A stretch of DNA of 64,000 bases from NCBI GenBank assembly GCA_023313575.1, contig JAJTTP010000003.1, positions 1,364,001 to 1,428,000 of the forward strand. The letters run 5' to 3'. Position numbers and translations under genes: made by a program. Shown here in pieces: positions 12,911-22,956 of this stretch. Below the pieces are notes generated by a model. That model was not told where the DNA came from. It did no database searches and saw only the letters and a program-made list of their open reading frames with translations. The first letter of the stretch is position 1. Each line of letters opens with the position of its first letter. The DNA comes from Eutypella sp. D-1. Taxonomy: Eukaryota; Ascomycota; Sordariomycetes; Xylariales; Diatrypaceae.

Positions 12911-14117
12911 CTAGAGCAGTTTCTGATCGGCCTGTAAAGTGGGGGGGGGGGGTGCCCCAGTTAGTAGAGAACGATAAAGAGTATTTTGCTCGTATTGTTT
13001 CCATTTTCTTTGGGGGGGCTATCGTAGACCGCCCGCGAGGGGGGTGGGGGGGAGGCGCTGGATGGAAGGGAACTTACAAGGAAATCCCAGACCAGCTTGC
13101 AGAGCGCGTCGGGGAGGGTGAAGAGATCGACGGAAAACTCGCCGGCATCAATATCGTTCTTGATGAAGGTGTCGTCCGACTTGTTGTCGTGGATCAGCTG
13201 AATGACGTAGAGGAGGTCGTCCTCATTCAGCTTGCCGAGGGCGTCGGCCATCTTCTCGAAGTCCCAACCAGTCTTGCGCTTCTTTCCATCATTGGTCTTC
13301 CGCGCCTTAGAAGAACGCGGGTCGTCATCGTTACCAACGGGGCCGGTGGCGCGGAGGAGGCTGATCAGGGCCTGGGAGGGGTTCTTGAAGCTGATGGTGT
13401 GGATGTTGTCGTACTTGGGGGCGGCGAAGTTCAGGTCGTGGTAGACGGTGATCTTACCACCCTTCTCGGTAGTAAACATATCGATGGACATCTCGAACTC
13501 GCCCCAACCCTCATTCTTGCAGGTGAATGGCGCCTCGTGGAAGGCTAAGAGGGGGGAACGCAAGTTAGCACGCGTCACCAGAAAGCGGGAGGGGGAGTGA
13601 CAGGTGCTTACTCTGGTTGGGATTCTCAAAAGAGGGATGCAGGTTGTAGGTAACCTTCGTGAAGCAATCGGCCGGGCGCTCCTTTCCATCAGCATCAAGC
13701 AAGTAGAGCTCAACACTCCATTCCTTCATCGGAAACTCCGCCAAGGGAGATTCCTTAGGACTAAAGACGCGTAAAGTCAGTATACGTCACGTCGTCGCAT
13801 CGAAAAAGCGAGAGACCAGAATCTCCATTATCGCGAGGTTCTGGTCGCGTTTGTGACTTACATGTTGTGCTGCTCAGTGACAATCTTCAACCGACGCTAT
13901 AAGATCAACCAAACCATGAATCGTCAGTATAAACAATGCATATAAACAATAGATATATACCCGACATTATTAGACATATACGTCCCAAGAAATGAAGGGA
14001 AAATTAAGTAGCAATTGACATAGACGAAAGCAGCGCCGTATGAATTAAATCAGAAAAAAAAAAGCACACGAAAAAACCCAGGGTATCTGTCTGGTCAGAA
14101 CTTACTTCGATCTGCAT
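12911..14117 (-). CDS. TAF14: TAF14-like YEATS/ET-domain protein (TFIID and chromatin complexes)
   Basis: Taf14 family proteins read acylated histone H3 lysines and are shared by TFIID, TFIIF, SWI/SNF, INO80 and NuA3 in yeast. Predicted exons are 14117-14106, 13896-13862, 13760-13612, 13544-13078 and 12931-12911, giving 227 aa, close to yeast Taf14 (244 aa). The YEATS fold covers about residues 5-125, with HPSF (57-60) and GWGEF (78-82) supplying the acyl-lysine pocket. The C-terminal ET module is about residues 153-227. The last exon encodes only six residues, after an intron with a good ACTAAC branch site. The first intron is 209 nt. The start at 14117 gives a canonical N-terminus, but the frame stays open upstream to a Met at 14456; that start would give a 340-residue protein with a 113-residue Ser/Pro-rich, partly helical extension. 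Confidence 0.9.
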
Positions 14118-15624
14118 CTTGTCCGTAGTTGAGAGCGATTCGGATTCAGAATCGAAAGTTGGGAGGAAGTTCCTGCGCTGCTCCAAATCTTCAAGCCTCT
14201 GCTGTAGCTCAGCCAACGCTGCTGAAATCGGAACGCCCTGGAAATGCTCATCAGCCACACTTTTTACACTAGCCGGACTAGTCTCATCAGGGTCTCTAGT
14301 CTCCTCATCAGCCACATCAGCAGCCACATTGAAGCCACCACCAGCCTTGTTCTTGTTTGATGTCTGCTGGGGCGGTGCTGGCGACGCCAACGATGACAGC
14401 GATGGTGACGGAGAGCTTGCCGATGGCTGGTTCTTGACAACCTTGATCCTAACCATGATGAAATATGCCGATGTAAGGATGTAAAATCTGGGGATATTCA
14501 GGTAGAATCCAACACTCTTGTCGTGCACTGCCACACTCCACTGTTGCTGTAGAATCTAGATAGGGGCCAAAGGAAACTGTATAAGAACAAAGGATGCCAG
14601 ATGTTTGTTGTGCAGGCAAACACGGAAAATGTTCTTGTTTCTGCGGGGTGAGGTCGAAGGTTTCGTTTCGTTGTGTTGTGGGCGGGGGAAAATATATTTC
14701 GAAAAAAAGAAGGAAAAAAACTGAGGGAAAATTAGTTACCAACGTTGGGGATGTACATTCACTTAGGCAGAAACAAGGGTAAGGAAAACTTCATCAGTTG
14801 CTTCACTGCCTTCCTAGGAAACCAGGCAACCACAGTGTCCAAAAAACTTGCAGTGTTAGGTATGTCATTCAGAAGGAATCTCTACATGGTACATTCCTTC
14901 CACAGCGTACCTGCAGTATGTCTATCGCCTGGAACATCAAAGAACAACCTTAACAGTCCAGAAAAGTCATCATGCCTTGGTATGGTACTTAGTTGAATAA
15001 TCACTGCCTATCTGTCTACGCGGTGTCTGGAATAATACCTCAAGTATGTACACTCTGCTGCATATGCTGCATGTAAGTATGTATACATGTATGTCGGCAG
15101 GGCAGTGTTGCTGTCAACAAACGGAACGAGTATATGAAAAGCTCCAAAGAAGCTTAGATAGGTTACTCTAGCCAACGAACATGCGCTCTCAGGCTAAGTT
15201 ATGGTATATTTTCACAGCACACACTTATGATCCTTCAATCCAAGGCAAATACACTGTTATTATATATGGTGCTAATGATAATTTCTGAGCTTGACTGACC
15301 ATTAAAGCATATAGTGAGATGGATGGGTTGCCACTAAACAGTCACTCACTTGTGCAGACTTGAAGACTATAACCACACCATTTTAGTCATTTCCATGATA
15401 ATGATGCTATGATCTAGAATAAACCGAAAATAAACGAATGAAAGTCATCGTGTCTTCAGACTAAGTAGACAATACCATGGTTGGTATGTTCCTCCAGGAT
15501 GCTTATTAGCCCACTATTTTTCTTTTTCTTCGAGAACGTTTACCCACAATGGATTCACTCTCACATGCCCTTTTCCAGGTGGACTCAAGCTGACAGGCAC
15601 CATATTTGCCTCAGGAGCCATCCA
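14118..15624. other. Upstream region of TAF14 with possible in-frame coding extension
   Basis: From 14456 to 14118 (minus) the TAF14 first-exon frame is open and looks coding, with a Ser/Pro-rich start, a repeated VADE motif and a heptad-like stretch near its end. Beyond 14456 no gene is seen. The interval 14760-15600 is AT-rich and holds only short open frames; its far end is probably the 3' untranslated region of the FAD oxidoreductase gene. Confidence 0.5.
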
Positions 15625-17389
15625 TCAGATCTTCCGCAACAGGAAGCCATCGTTCTGTAGATGCTGGAACACCCCCTTGGGGTCGAAGCAGGCAGCGGTG
15701 TTCCGCAGTCTACGGACGTTTTCCTCCCCGTAACTGGTTAGCACCTTCTGGTCAGCGTTGGCGTCGTTCATGAATATGTGCTCAAGCAGCTGTCCCCTTT
15801 CGACCGCGACCCTTCTCATGCCCTCGACGAGCTCGGACAGGGCCTCTTCGGCCTCAGCATCATCCGCTTCATCTTCCCAATCCACTAAGAAGGCCCAGAC
15901 TGGTGATATATCAGCGTCGATGCTTTTTCTTATACTGTCCAAACCCAAATCGGACTACCCGACTCACCTGTCTGTGGTATCTTTTCCATCCCCATCGTAT
16001 TCCCCCCGTCGCCCTCTCCGATCTGGATAGCTGACGGCGACAGTGGCTGAATGGAGTAGCCGACATTGCACAGTTTCGGATGCTTGGAGTTGATCCCGCT
16101 ACAGAGCTCATGTACTTCCAGGTAGAGCTCCTCGGAGACCCTGGAGCTTGCGCAGGCGAGTTTTCGCCTACATCGTCCGTTACATCAAGCCCAACATCGC
16201 CTTGGAATGGACCAGATGACTTACCGAAAAACCGTATCGAGCAGATCTAATGAGTCCACCAGCGACTTGATGGTGCCGTTGCTCGTGGGAACAGCCGATT
16301 GCAAGAGGCTACCTAGGTTGTTGAATGTGTTGAACGCATTGGGACTTGTATCCACCGGCTCGGCGTAGAAAAGCCCTGCGGCAATGAATGTGCCCTGTGA
16401 ATTTACGAATGCACCGATCTTGGGATCATGCTGCATCGCTTCTTGCAATTCGACGGTGGCCTTCAGGACGTTCGCGTAATCTCTTGCGTCGTACACGTTC
16501 ACCGTGTATTGGGTCCGCACCAACGGGTACGTTTGGATATCATAACGCGTTACAATCCCTGATATCGATCAGCGAGGTCCAGGATATTGAGCGAGCTTGT
16601 GAGGTGGTGCCGACCGAAATTTGTGCCGCTCCCCTTCAGAGCACGGAGGAGCTCGGGATTCTCAGTCGCGCTGGCCGTGGCAATCGAAGAATCCGCAAGT
16701 ACCACCTTCATTGGTGCGCCATAGTTAGTTGAGTTACCCGGGCCAAGGCACCATTCAACTTACCTCGCAGCTTTTCAGACTATCCACTGCGAGCCCATGT
16801 AGATTGACGAAGGCGGGCATCCCCCCTTTTCCAGGTGGTTGTGTTAGTACAGTTTAAGTGGCAGAAATAGGCGAAACCGGCTTATACACACCACCTAGCA
16901 TGAAACCACCTATGCCAACATCCTTTTGACGACCACCTACTGCCGTACGGCCGTGCTCCTCGAGGTAGGTATAGATGTCGCCCCAACGAGCGCCAGCCCC
17001 AACACGTAAGATTATCCCATCGTCGCACAGAGACATGGTATTGAGCTTCGACATATCGATCACGACCCCTGAACCGTCGACCCCATTTACGCCGGGGTTC
17101 GCGTTGTGGCCGCCACCACGGATTGCGAACTTGACGGAGTTCTTCCGGATGAGCTCGAGGACTTGGGCGACTTCCGCGGTGTTGCTGGGCTGCGCGTAAC
17201 ACGCCCCCGGGAGCCAGCAAGTCGGTGACCTAGGAGCAAGACGTCAGGGAAGGGTTTCCATGTCGATAGGGGCGAGGGGATTCACCAAGGATGCTCTTGT
17301 TGGGCCTTATACTCCGGGCTTTCCGGTGTCGTAACCGCGTTGGGGAGTCGAGCACATAAGATCTCACATATGGTCGAGTGTGAACCCAT
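15625..17389 (-). CDS. FAD-linked oxidoreductase, berberine-bridge-enzyme-like
   Basis: This is a flavin-dependent oxidase/dehydrogenase of the PCMH/BBE family, with predicted 467 aa. Exons are 17389-17286, 17229-16892, 16825-16764, 16705-16615, 16558-16225, 16167-15968 and 15899-15625; the exon sum is exactly in frame. The FAD-binding half has IRGGGHN, whose His is the usual covalent flavin ligand, then GVVIDMSKL, LRVGAGARWGDIY and GGRQKDVGIGG. The usual second covalent Cys is absent. Exons 4-5 join as TNFGIVTRYDIQTYP, which is diagnostic for the family. The C-terminus keeps the BBE helper motif, with YGEENVRRLR and DPKGVFQHLQ. No secretion signal is seen, so it is probably intracellular. 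Substrate is unknown. The intron 4 donor is GTCGGC, a poor match to consensus. Confidence 0.88.
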
Positions 17390-18259
17390 AGTGAATAGTA
17401 TAGCCGTAGTAGCTTATAAGTCTTTTCAAGGTGTTAAAAGCTAGGAAAAGGTCCGTTATAAAGAACTAATTGGGTGCCGACTTATGTATAGCCCTGAGTA
17501 GGTGTGTAGTGTTTGAAGCACTGCTGAGAGGCAAACGATAAAAGGAGTACGGGAGACAAATAGATATGAGAGCAATGTTAGTGAACCAAACTGGAGCCTG
17601 TTGGTTCGAAGGATGTAGAACACTGCCGTTCTATCTGGGCGGATACATGGGGAACTCATCGTGGATCATGTAGCCCTGCTTAAGGCCTTGTCACGATATG
17701 TCAGAAATCCCAGAAATCCCCTTGTAATTGGTCTTACCGACCTCCGTGACGCGTAACCATCATAGCTAGATGAATCTGTTTATGAAGTCCCTCAGGGGCT
17801 CCTCATGAACTGATATTGCCCAATGATCTATGGCCAATTTATCCAGCAAGTTCATTACAGATACTTGGATGCACGGAACTTTGACCGTCTAGCTGGAATA
17901 GGGCTAGCATGGGGGTTCACAAAACATAGATGCAACTTACTTCTGAGCCAGGTAGAATCTCACTCCTGGGTACCTTTTTGCTCTGGACGATCTGAGCCAC
18001 GGGGATGGGTCAAGACAACGGAAATCAGGAGAAGTATCAACATTGTTATTTATGTTGTAACGTGAAGTGACTAGGAGTATAACAGATACTTATTGGTTCA
18101 TAGCTAAATCTCAACTTTGGAAGAATATGAGACAGATCGGTATTGTTGATCACTCTTGTTGTTAGTTACAAGATGTAGCAGGCGGCTTTGAAGAAGGCGT
18201 CAGGTACCGCATGAGGAGGTTCTAAACCCGGGGACACAATTTATACTGATTGGTATTTC
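17390..18259. other. Intergenic, promoter side of FAD oxidoreductase
   Basis: No gene is supported. The minus-strand open frame 17456-17659 and the plus-strand frame 17823-18065 have no domain character. The DNA should contain the FAD oxidoreductase promoter and the 3' untranslated region of the F-box gene. Confidence 0.55.
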
Positions 18260-19363
18260 CTAGACCCCGCCCCACATGCCGGCACAGCAGATATACGCCT
18301 CGGTGGCCAGATCAGGTGCGTTCGAGACATCCATATACCTCCGCGTCCCATACGTCACGGCGCCGGGGCGGTCCTTCTCCGGGTCCAGGGCGGCGACGCG
18401 GGCACGGATCTCGAGAATCCTCTCTCGCCACGCGGCGGGTACCTCCGCGCCCTCATCCAGCCCCTTGGCGACCATCTCCATGCCCTCGAGCCCGCCGACC
18501 TTCGTGACGGCGTCCCAGTACAGCTTCTGGCGCCAGGCATCCGCGTCGTCCTCGAAGTCGGGCGCCACGCGGTGCACCACCCGGATCCAGGCGCGCCACC
18601 ATTTGTTACCCCTGAACATGGCGCCGCCGAGCATGTGGCAGAGCGCGGTCGCGTTCCCGGGCGGCCTCTCAGCACAGTCCGGCGCGTACGGGCCCGTCGG
18701 CAGCACCTCAAACCCAGAGTAGCCGCCGTTCTCGTTGACCCAGTCGGGGATGCAGTACTTGATGTACTCGATGCGAACGTCGGGGGCGAAGCGGGGAAGC
18801 CCCTTCTCTGGTTCGAGGAAGGAGCGCATCGTAGAACCGAAAAGCTCCCCGTATACGAGCAGCTGGAATGTGATGGGCTCAACGTCGCCGTTCAACGTGA
18901 AGGCGTCGCTGACGCCACCGTTCCAGAACTGCGGGGTCTTGTACCACTGCTCGCCAATCATGGCGTCGATCTTGTTGGCCAGGGGGTTGATGACGTCGAA
19001 GCGGGCCTGGTAAAGCCGGCGGATGCCGGGCAGCGTCAGGCCCGCGACGCGTAGGGCGAGCTTGAGGAGCCCGTCGACCCCGTCACGGAAGGCGAGCATG
19101 AGCTCCTGTGTCCGCCCGGAGTCCCCGATCGCCCAGTCGGAGATTTGGCGTGCCGTCGCCAACACTAGGAACCATGGGTGTGGGTGGAAGAAGACCGGGG
19201 CCGACGACGCGGCCAGGCGGAGTATGACATTGGGATGGGTTTCATTGAACAGCTCGCGCAGCCGGCGACATGAGCAGGCGGCGTTGTTGAAGTCCTCGAC
19301 GTTCGCTATGTACTGCGGGAGGAGCAAGAGGAGCTCATTCGGCAGGTCGAGAAGGCTAGACAT
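18260..19363 (-). CDS. F-box domain protein
   Basis: This is an intronless gene of 367 aa, with the start chosen at 19363 because the F-box begins right there (MSSLLDLPNELLLLLPQYI). An upstream in-frame Met at 19468 would add 35 unconserved residues. The F-box at about residues 4-45 has the usual LPxELL start and a CxCRRLRxLF end. It should bind Skp1 in an SCF ubiquitin ligase or another Skp1 complex. The rest is alpha-helical with scattered Trp residues and no recognised repeat (no WD40, LRR or Kelch), so the substrate is unknown. Sordariomycetes carry many lineage-expanded single-exon F-box genes of this type, often with a proline-rich FFHPHPWF-like segment after the F-box. GC content is high compared with flanking DNA. 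Confidence 0.85.
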   Translation of the reverse strand: MSSLLDLPNELLLLLPQYIANVEDFNNAACSCRRLRELFNETHPNVILRLAASSAPVFFHPHPWFLVLATARQISDWAIGDSGRTQELMLAFRDGVDGLLKLALRVAGLTLPGIRRLYQARFDVINPLANKIDAMIGEQWYKTPQFWNGGVSDAFTLNGDVEPITFQLLVYGELFGSTMRSFLEPEKGLPRFAPDVRIEYIKYCIPDWVNENGGYSGFEVLPTGPYAPDCAERPPGNATALCHMLGGAMFRGNKWWRAWIRVVHRVAPDFEDDADAWRQKLYWDAVTKVGGLEGMEMVAKGLDEGAEVPAAWRERILEIRARVAALDPEKDRPGAVTYGTRRYMDVSNAPDLATEAYICCAGMWGGV

Positions 19364-20516
19364 GATGTCGATGTCTATCAAAACTAATTGACTTTCTTGG
19401 GGCCTGGGGTTATTGGGTTGGGCAGATATTTTAATACATGTCAAACGAGGCTGTGTGGTTGCCTCCATGCCTGCGAAGGCGACGCCGCTGAGTCACCGCT
19501 GCGACCATCATGATTGATCAACCAGAGCAATCCCTAGAACATCCTATCACAAGCTGCTTACGGGTGGTACTTGCAACCTATTGCAGTTAGCTTTTCGGAA
19601 TGACCCGAAGTACGAAGTACGAAGTACACGTAACAACAACGTAGATTGTTGCCTACGATTTGACTTCAAGACCTCAAGTATAAGCCCCGTATTGCATTCA
19701 CATATGCATCCATCTCAACAAATCCTGCCGTTTTCTTCCCGCAGACTGAAGTCGAGACGGTGGGCTACAAAATACGTATGGTATGATTACATGATGCCAA
19801 GAGAGCCAAGACAGCTTGCTTGTCGATCACTTTGGCGAAGGAGCGAAGGGTGGATTATTGGAGTTCTCTCTTCACCTATAATCTCCCACCTCGTAAGCAC
19901 TATGTTAGTCTATCGGAAGGTGTTTCGTAACAAGGTAGGATAGATATCAGAAACTCATCTGAATGTATGGAAGACCAAACATAACATCGCCACCTCCTAT
20001 CCATTTAGCATCTATAAAAAGATGGTGGGGGCCCTTGTGGTGCACCCGTTAGTGGCCCTTAACCCCTATTATGCGGGACGATGATAGTGACATTAGATCA
20101 AAATCACGCGGGGGGCGCGAGGGAAGAAAATACATCCAGACACGCATACAGGCACGCTACTGCTCATATATCACTTTATAAACAACAATATGAACCTGCC
20201 GTTCCTGGTGGATCATAAGTTATATTATCTAGATAGATTGTGAAGCGATAGGGTGTGTATATTACAATCTTTCTATGGAAGCCATCTACGTATGCAACGA
20301 AAATTGTAAATATGGGCCATTGAATGCGACGCTCTTTGTTCCCCATTTATGGCATAATTATCTAAGCTCCTGGGAGTGCAATAGAGGCGGTAGTCTCGAA
20401 GTAGATGATCCTCTTAAGGTACTGAGATGAATGAGGAATTGTAGATATAAGAACCATACGATTGGTTGACTTGTTTTGCTTGAGAGAATCGATTTTCGTC
20501 CCAGCCCCCCACTAAC
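19364..20516. other. Intergenic between F-box gene and acetoacetyl-CoA synthetase
   Basis: No gene is seen. A small direct repeat (CGAAGTACGAAGTA) lies around 19607-19625. The 19.9-20.5 kb part is AT-rich and should hold the 3' untranslated region of the acetoacetyl-CoA synthetase gene. Confidence 0.6.
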
Positions 20517-22956
20517 TCAATCGTGTTCTTCTGCCCAACGCCTAAACCACTCCAACGCCTCGGGGTTGGCCACGCTGGCGTTGGTCTTGATGTCCATCCC
20601 CGAGACGATCTGCTTCACGGCGACTTCGATTCTGTCGATCGACATTAGTGACATGTACTAGCACCGTACATGGAGATCGAGACCAACAAGGCCAAGGAGA
20701 AGCAAGAGGGTAAAGAAAACTAAACTTACTTCTTCCCATTCGCCGTTACGGGGATGCCGCCACCGCACTCCTCCACGATGGCGGGGACGTGGCGGGGGCT
20801 GAGCTCGGACCTGATGACGTCCTTGATGCGAGCGCGCAGGTCATCGGTGAAGCGAACCCCATCGCGTAGGACGACGAAGAGGCAGACGGACTCGTCGGTG
20901 TCGCGGTCGGGGCGGCGGCGGCCGACGCAGACAGCGTCGTCGATCTCGGGCGCGAGGCGGCGCGCCAGAGCGTTATAGATCTCGGCGCTACCGAAGCGGA
21001 CGCCGGCGGGCTTGAGCACGCCGTCGCTGCGGCCCAGCATGGCGAGCCCACCGGTGCGCGGATCCGCGCGCACGAAGTCCCCGTGGTGCCACACGAGGCG
21101 GCTACCGGGTAGCCCCTCGAAGCGCTCGAAGTAGCTCGCCCGGTACCGGGCATCGCCCTCGGGGCCCCAGAACGTCAGCGGCTGGCAGGGAAAGGGGCGG
21201 AGGCAGACGAGCTCGCCGTCCTCACCGGCTGGGACGGGCTCGCCGGTCGCGGGATCCGCCACTGCAATCGCCATCCCGAGGCCCGCGCACTGCACCTGAC
21301 CCGCGTGAACGGGCAGCAGCGGGCATGGCGCGCCGAAAAGCGAGATGATGTCGGTGCCGCCGGTGATGGAGGCTAGGTTGACGTGCGCGGGAAAGGCTCC
21401 GTCGTACACGAAGCAGAAGGTGGAGGGGGGCAGGGGCGAGGCTGTGGAGTAGACGGCTTGGAGGCGCGAGAGGTCGAGCGACTCGGCAGGGCGGATACTG
21501 TGGGTCTCGAGCGCCGTTAGGTACGCGGCGGAGGTGCCGAAGTGCGTCACCTTTAGGGAGGCGAGCAGCCGCGGCAGCGAGAGGTGACCGTGGGGTCGGA
21601 ACGGCGACCCGGAGTACAGCACCAGCTCCGTGCCACACGCCAGCGCCGACACGCTCCAGTGCCACATCATCCAAGACGTCGTGGTGTAGTATAGCATGCG
21701 CGAGCCCGGCCCCAGGGAGCAGTGCAGCACGTGCTCCTTCTTGTGTTGGATGAGCGTCCCTAGTGCTGTATGCACGATGGCCTTCGGCAGGCCCGTCGTA
21801 CCGCTCGAGTACAGTATGTAGAGCGGGTGCGACGGTGGCAACTGTTCGAACCTGAGTGGCTCGTCGGGGGAGCTAGGGAAAATGGGACGGTTGATTAGCA
21901 TGAATCCCGGGTTACCGCACACGTATTGCGGACGGGAATAGCCTTGCCTTACCTGGCCAAGAACGCCTCGTACTCGTGCGCCGCAACGCCCTTCGACTTG
22001 AGGTCATCCAAACCAAGGTCGCCCTCAACATTCTGGATAACGACAACGAGCTTGAGGCCGTTGTCCTTCAGCCGGTCAACAATCGCCGAAGTCTTCTCGG
22101 TGCTCGACCAAGACTTCCCGTTGTACACGGTGCCATTGTCGGCGAAGAGGACCTTGGGGGAGATCTGGACGAGGCGGTCGAGCACGGCGCTGACGCCGTT
22201 GTCGGGGCTAATGCCAGTCCAGACGGCGCCTATGGCGGCGGCGGAGAGCATAGTGACGAGTGCCTGGGCGTGATTTGACACAAAGCCCGCGACCACGTCC
22301 CCGGCGCGAAGGCCGGAGACCCTAAGCGCGGCAGAGCATCTCCGTACCGCCTCCCGGAGCTCCGCCCACGTCGCCGGCGTCAACTCCCCTTCGATCTCCG
22401 TCGCTGTGATGACCGCTACGGCGTCTGCCGACACATTTACGTTCTCGGGGAATAACAGATTCTCCGCAAAATTCAACAGAGCTCCGGAGAAGAAGTCCGG
22501 CCTCGGGAACATCGGCGCCTCGGCCGGGATGACCTACGGACACGTGAGCACATCGTTACATTCGGAGCCAAGAAACGGCGCTGATATTCGTATGGTACGA
22601 GATAGTGTACTCTCTCGCAGCAGGACGATGTATTAAGGGGCTACACCAGGGTTCTGTAGTGGGCCACCCAGGTTTGACTCGTAGGACTGCAAAGAAGATA
22701 TAGATAGACGTATGCACGTGACGGGCCCCTGACTTACCTCCGAGTACGGCCTCGACGCCTTTATGCCGCAGAACTGCCAGACCTCATGCCAGAAATCGGT
22801 TATATTCTCGATGGACCATTTATAGAGCCCCGGGTAGTCCAGGATGTCCAGTTTGTACTTTGCCCGCACATGTTCGAGGAACTTGTGCATCGGGGTCGAT
22901 GATGGGTTGGGGTGCCGCCAGAGCTCCAGGGGCTCGGGCTGAGGATTGGCGGCCAT
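20517..22956 (-). CDS. Acetoacetyl-CoA synthetase (acetoacetate-CoA ligase)
   Basis: This adenylate-forming enzyme activates acetoacetate to acetoacetyl-CoA with ATP and CoA, linking ketone body and leucine carbon to sterol or acetyl-CoA metabolism in the cytosol. Exons are 22956-22738, 22533-21953, 21872-20730 and 20631-20517, giving 685 aa, normal for the family. The N-terminal cap has WRHPNPSSTPMHKFLEHV and FAENLLFP. The AMP-binding motif YSSGTTGLPK is at residues 288-297. WHHGDFVRAD and GRSDGVLKPAGVRFG mark the adenylate and hinge regions. The catalytic C-terminal lysine motif NGKK (645-648) is split by the last intron, after which the family tail IEVAVKQIVSG and ANPEAL follows. All introns have GTAAG donors. 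It is divergent from LCB2, 3.9 kb away. Confidence 0.95.

Noticed and set aside
12952..13548. 198-codon plus-strand frame over TAF14
   Set aside because: It mirrors the TAF14 ET/YEATS exon and its G-rich intron; low-complexity valine-rich translation, no domain.
18572..19054. 160-codon plus-strand frame antisense to the F-box gene
   Set aside because: GC-rich shadow of the F-box coding region with no protein features.
20517..22956. Possible metabolic gene cluster of FAD oxidoreductase, F-box and acetoacetyl-CoA synthetase
   Set aside because: The genes are on one strand but no polyketide synthase, NRPS, terpene cyclase or P450 is present, and each has an independent plausible role.
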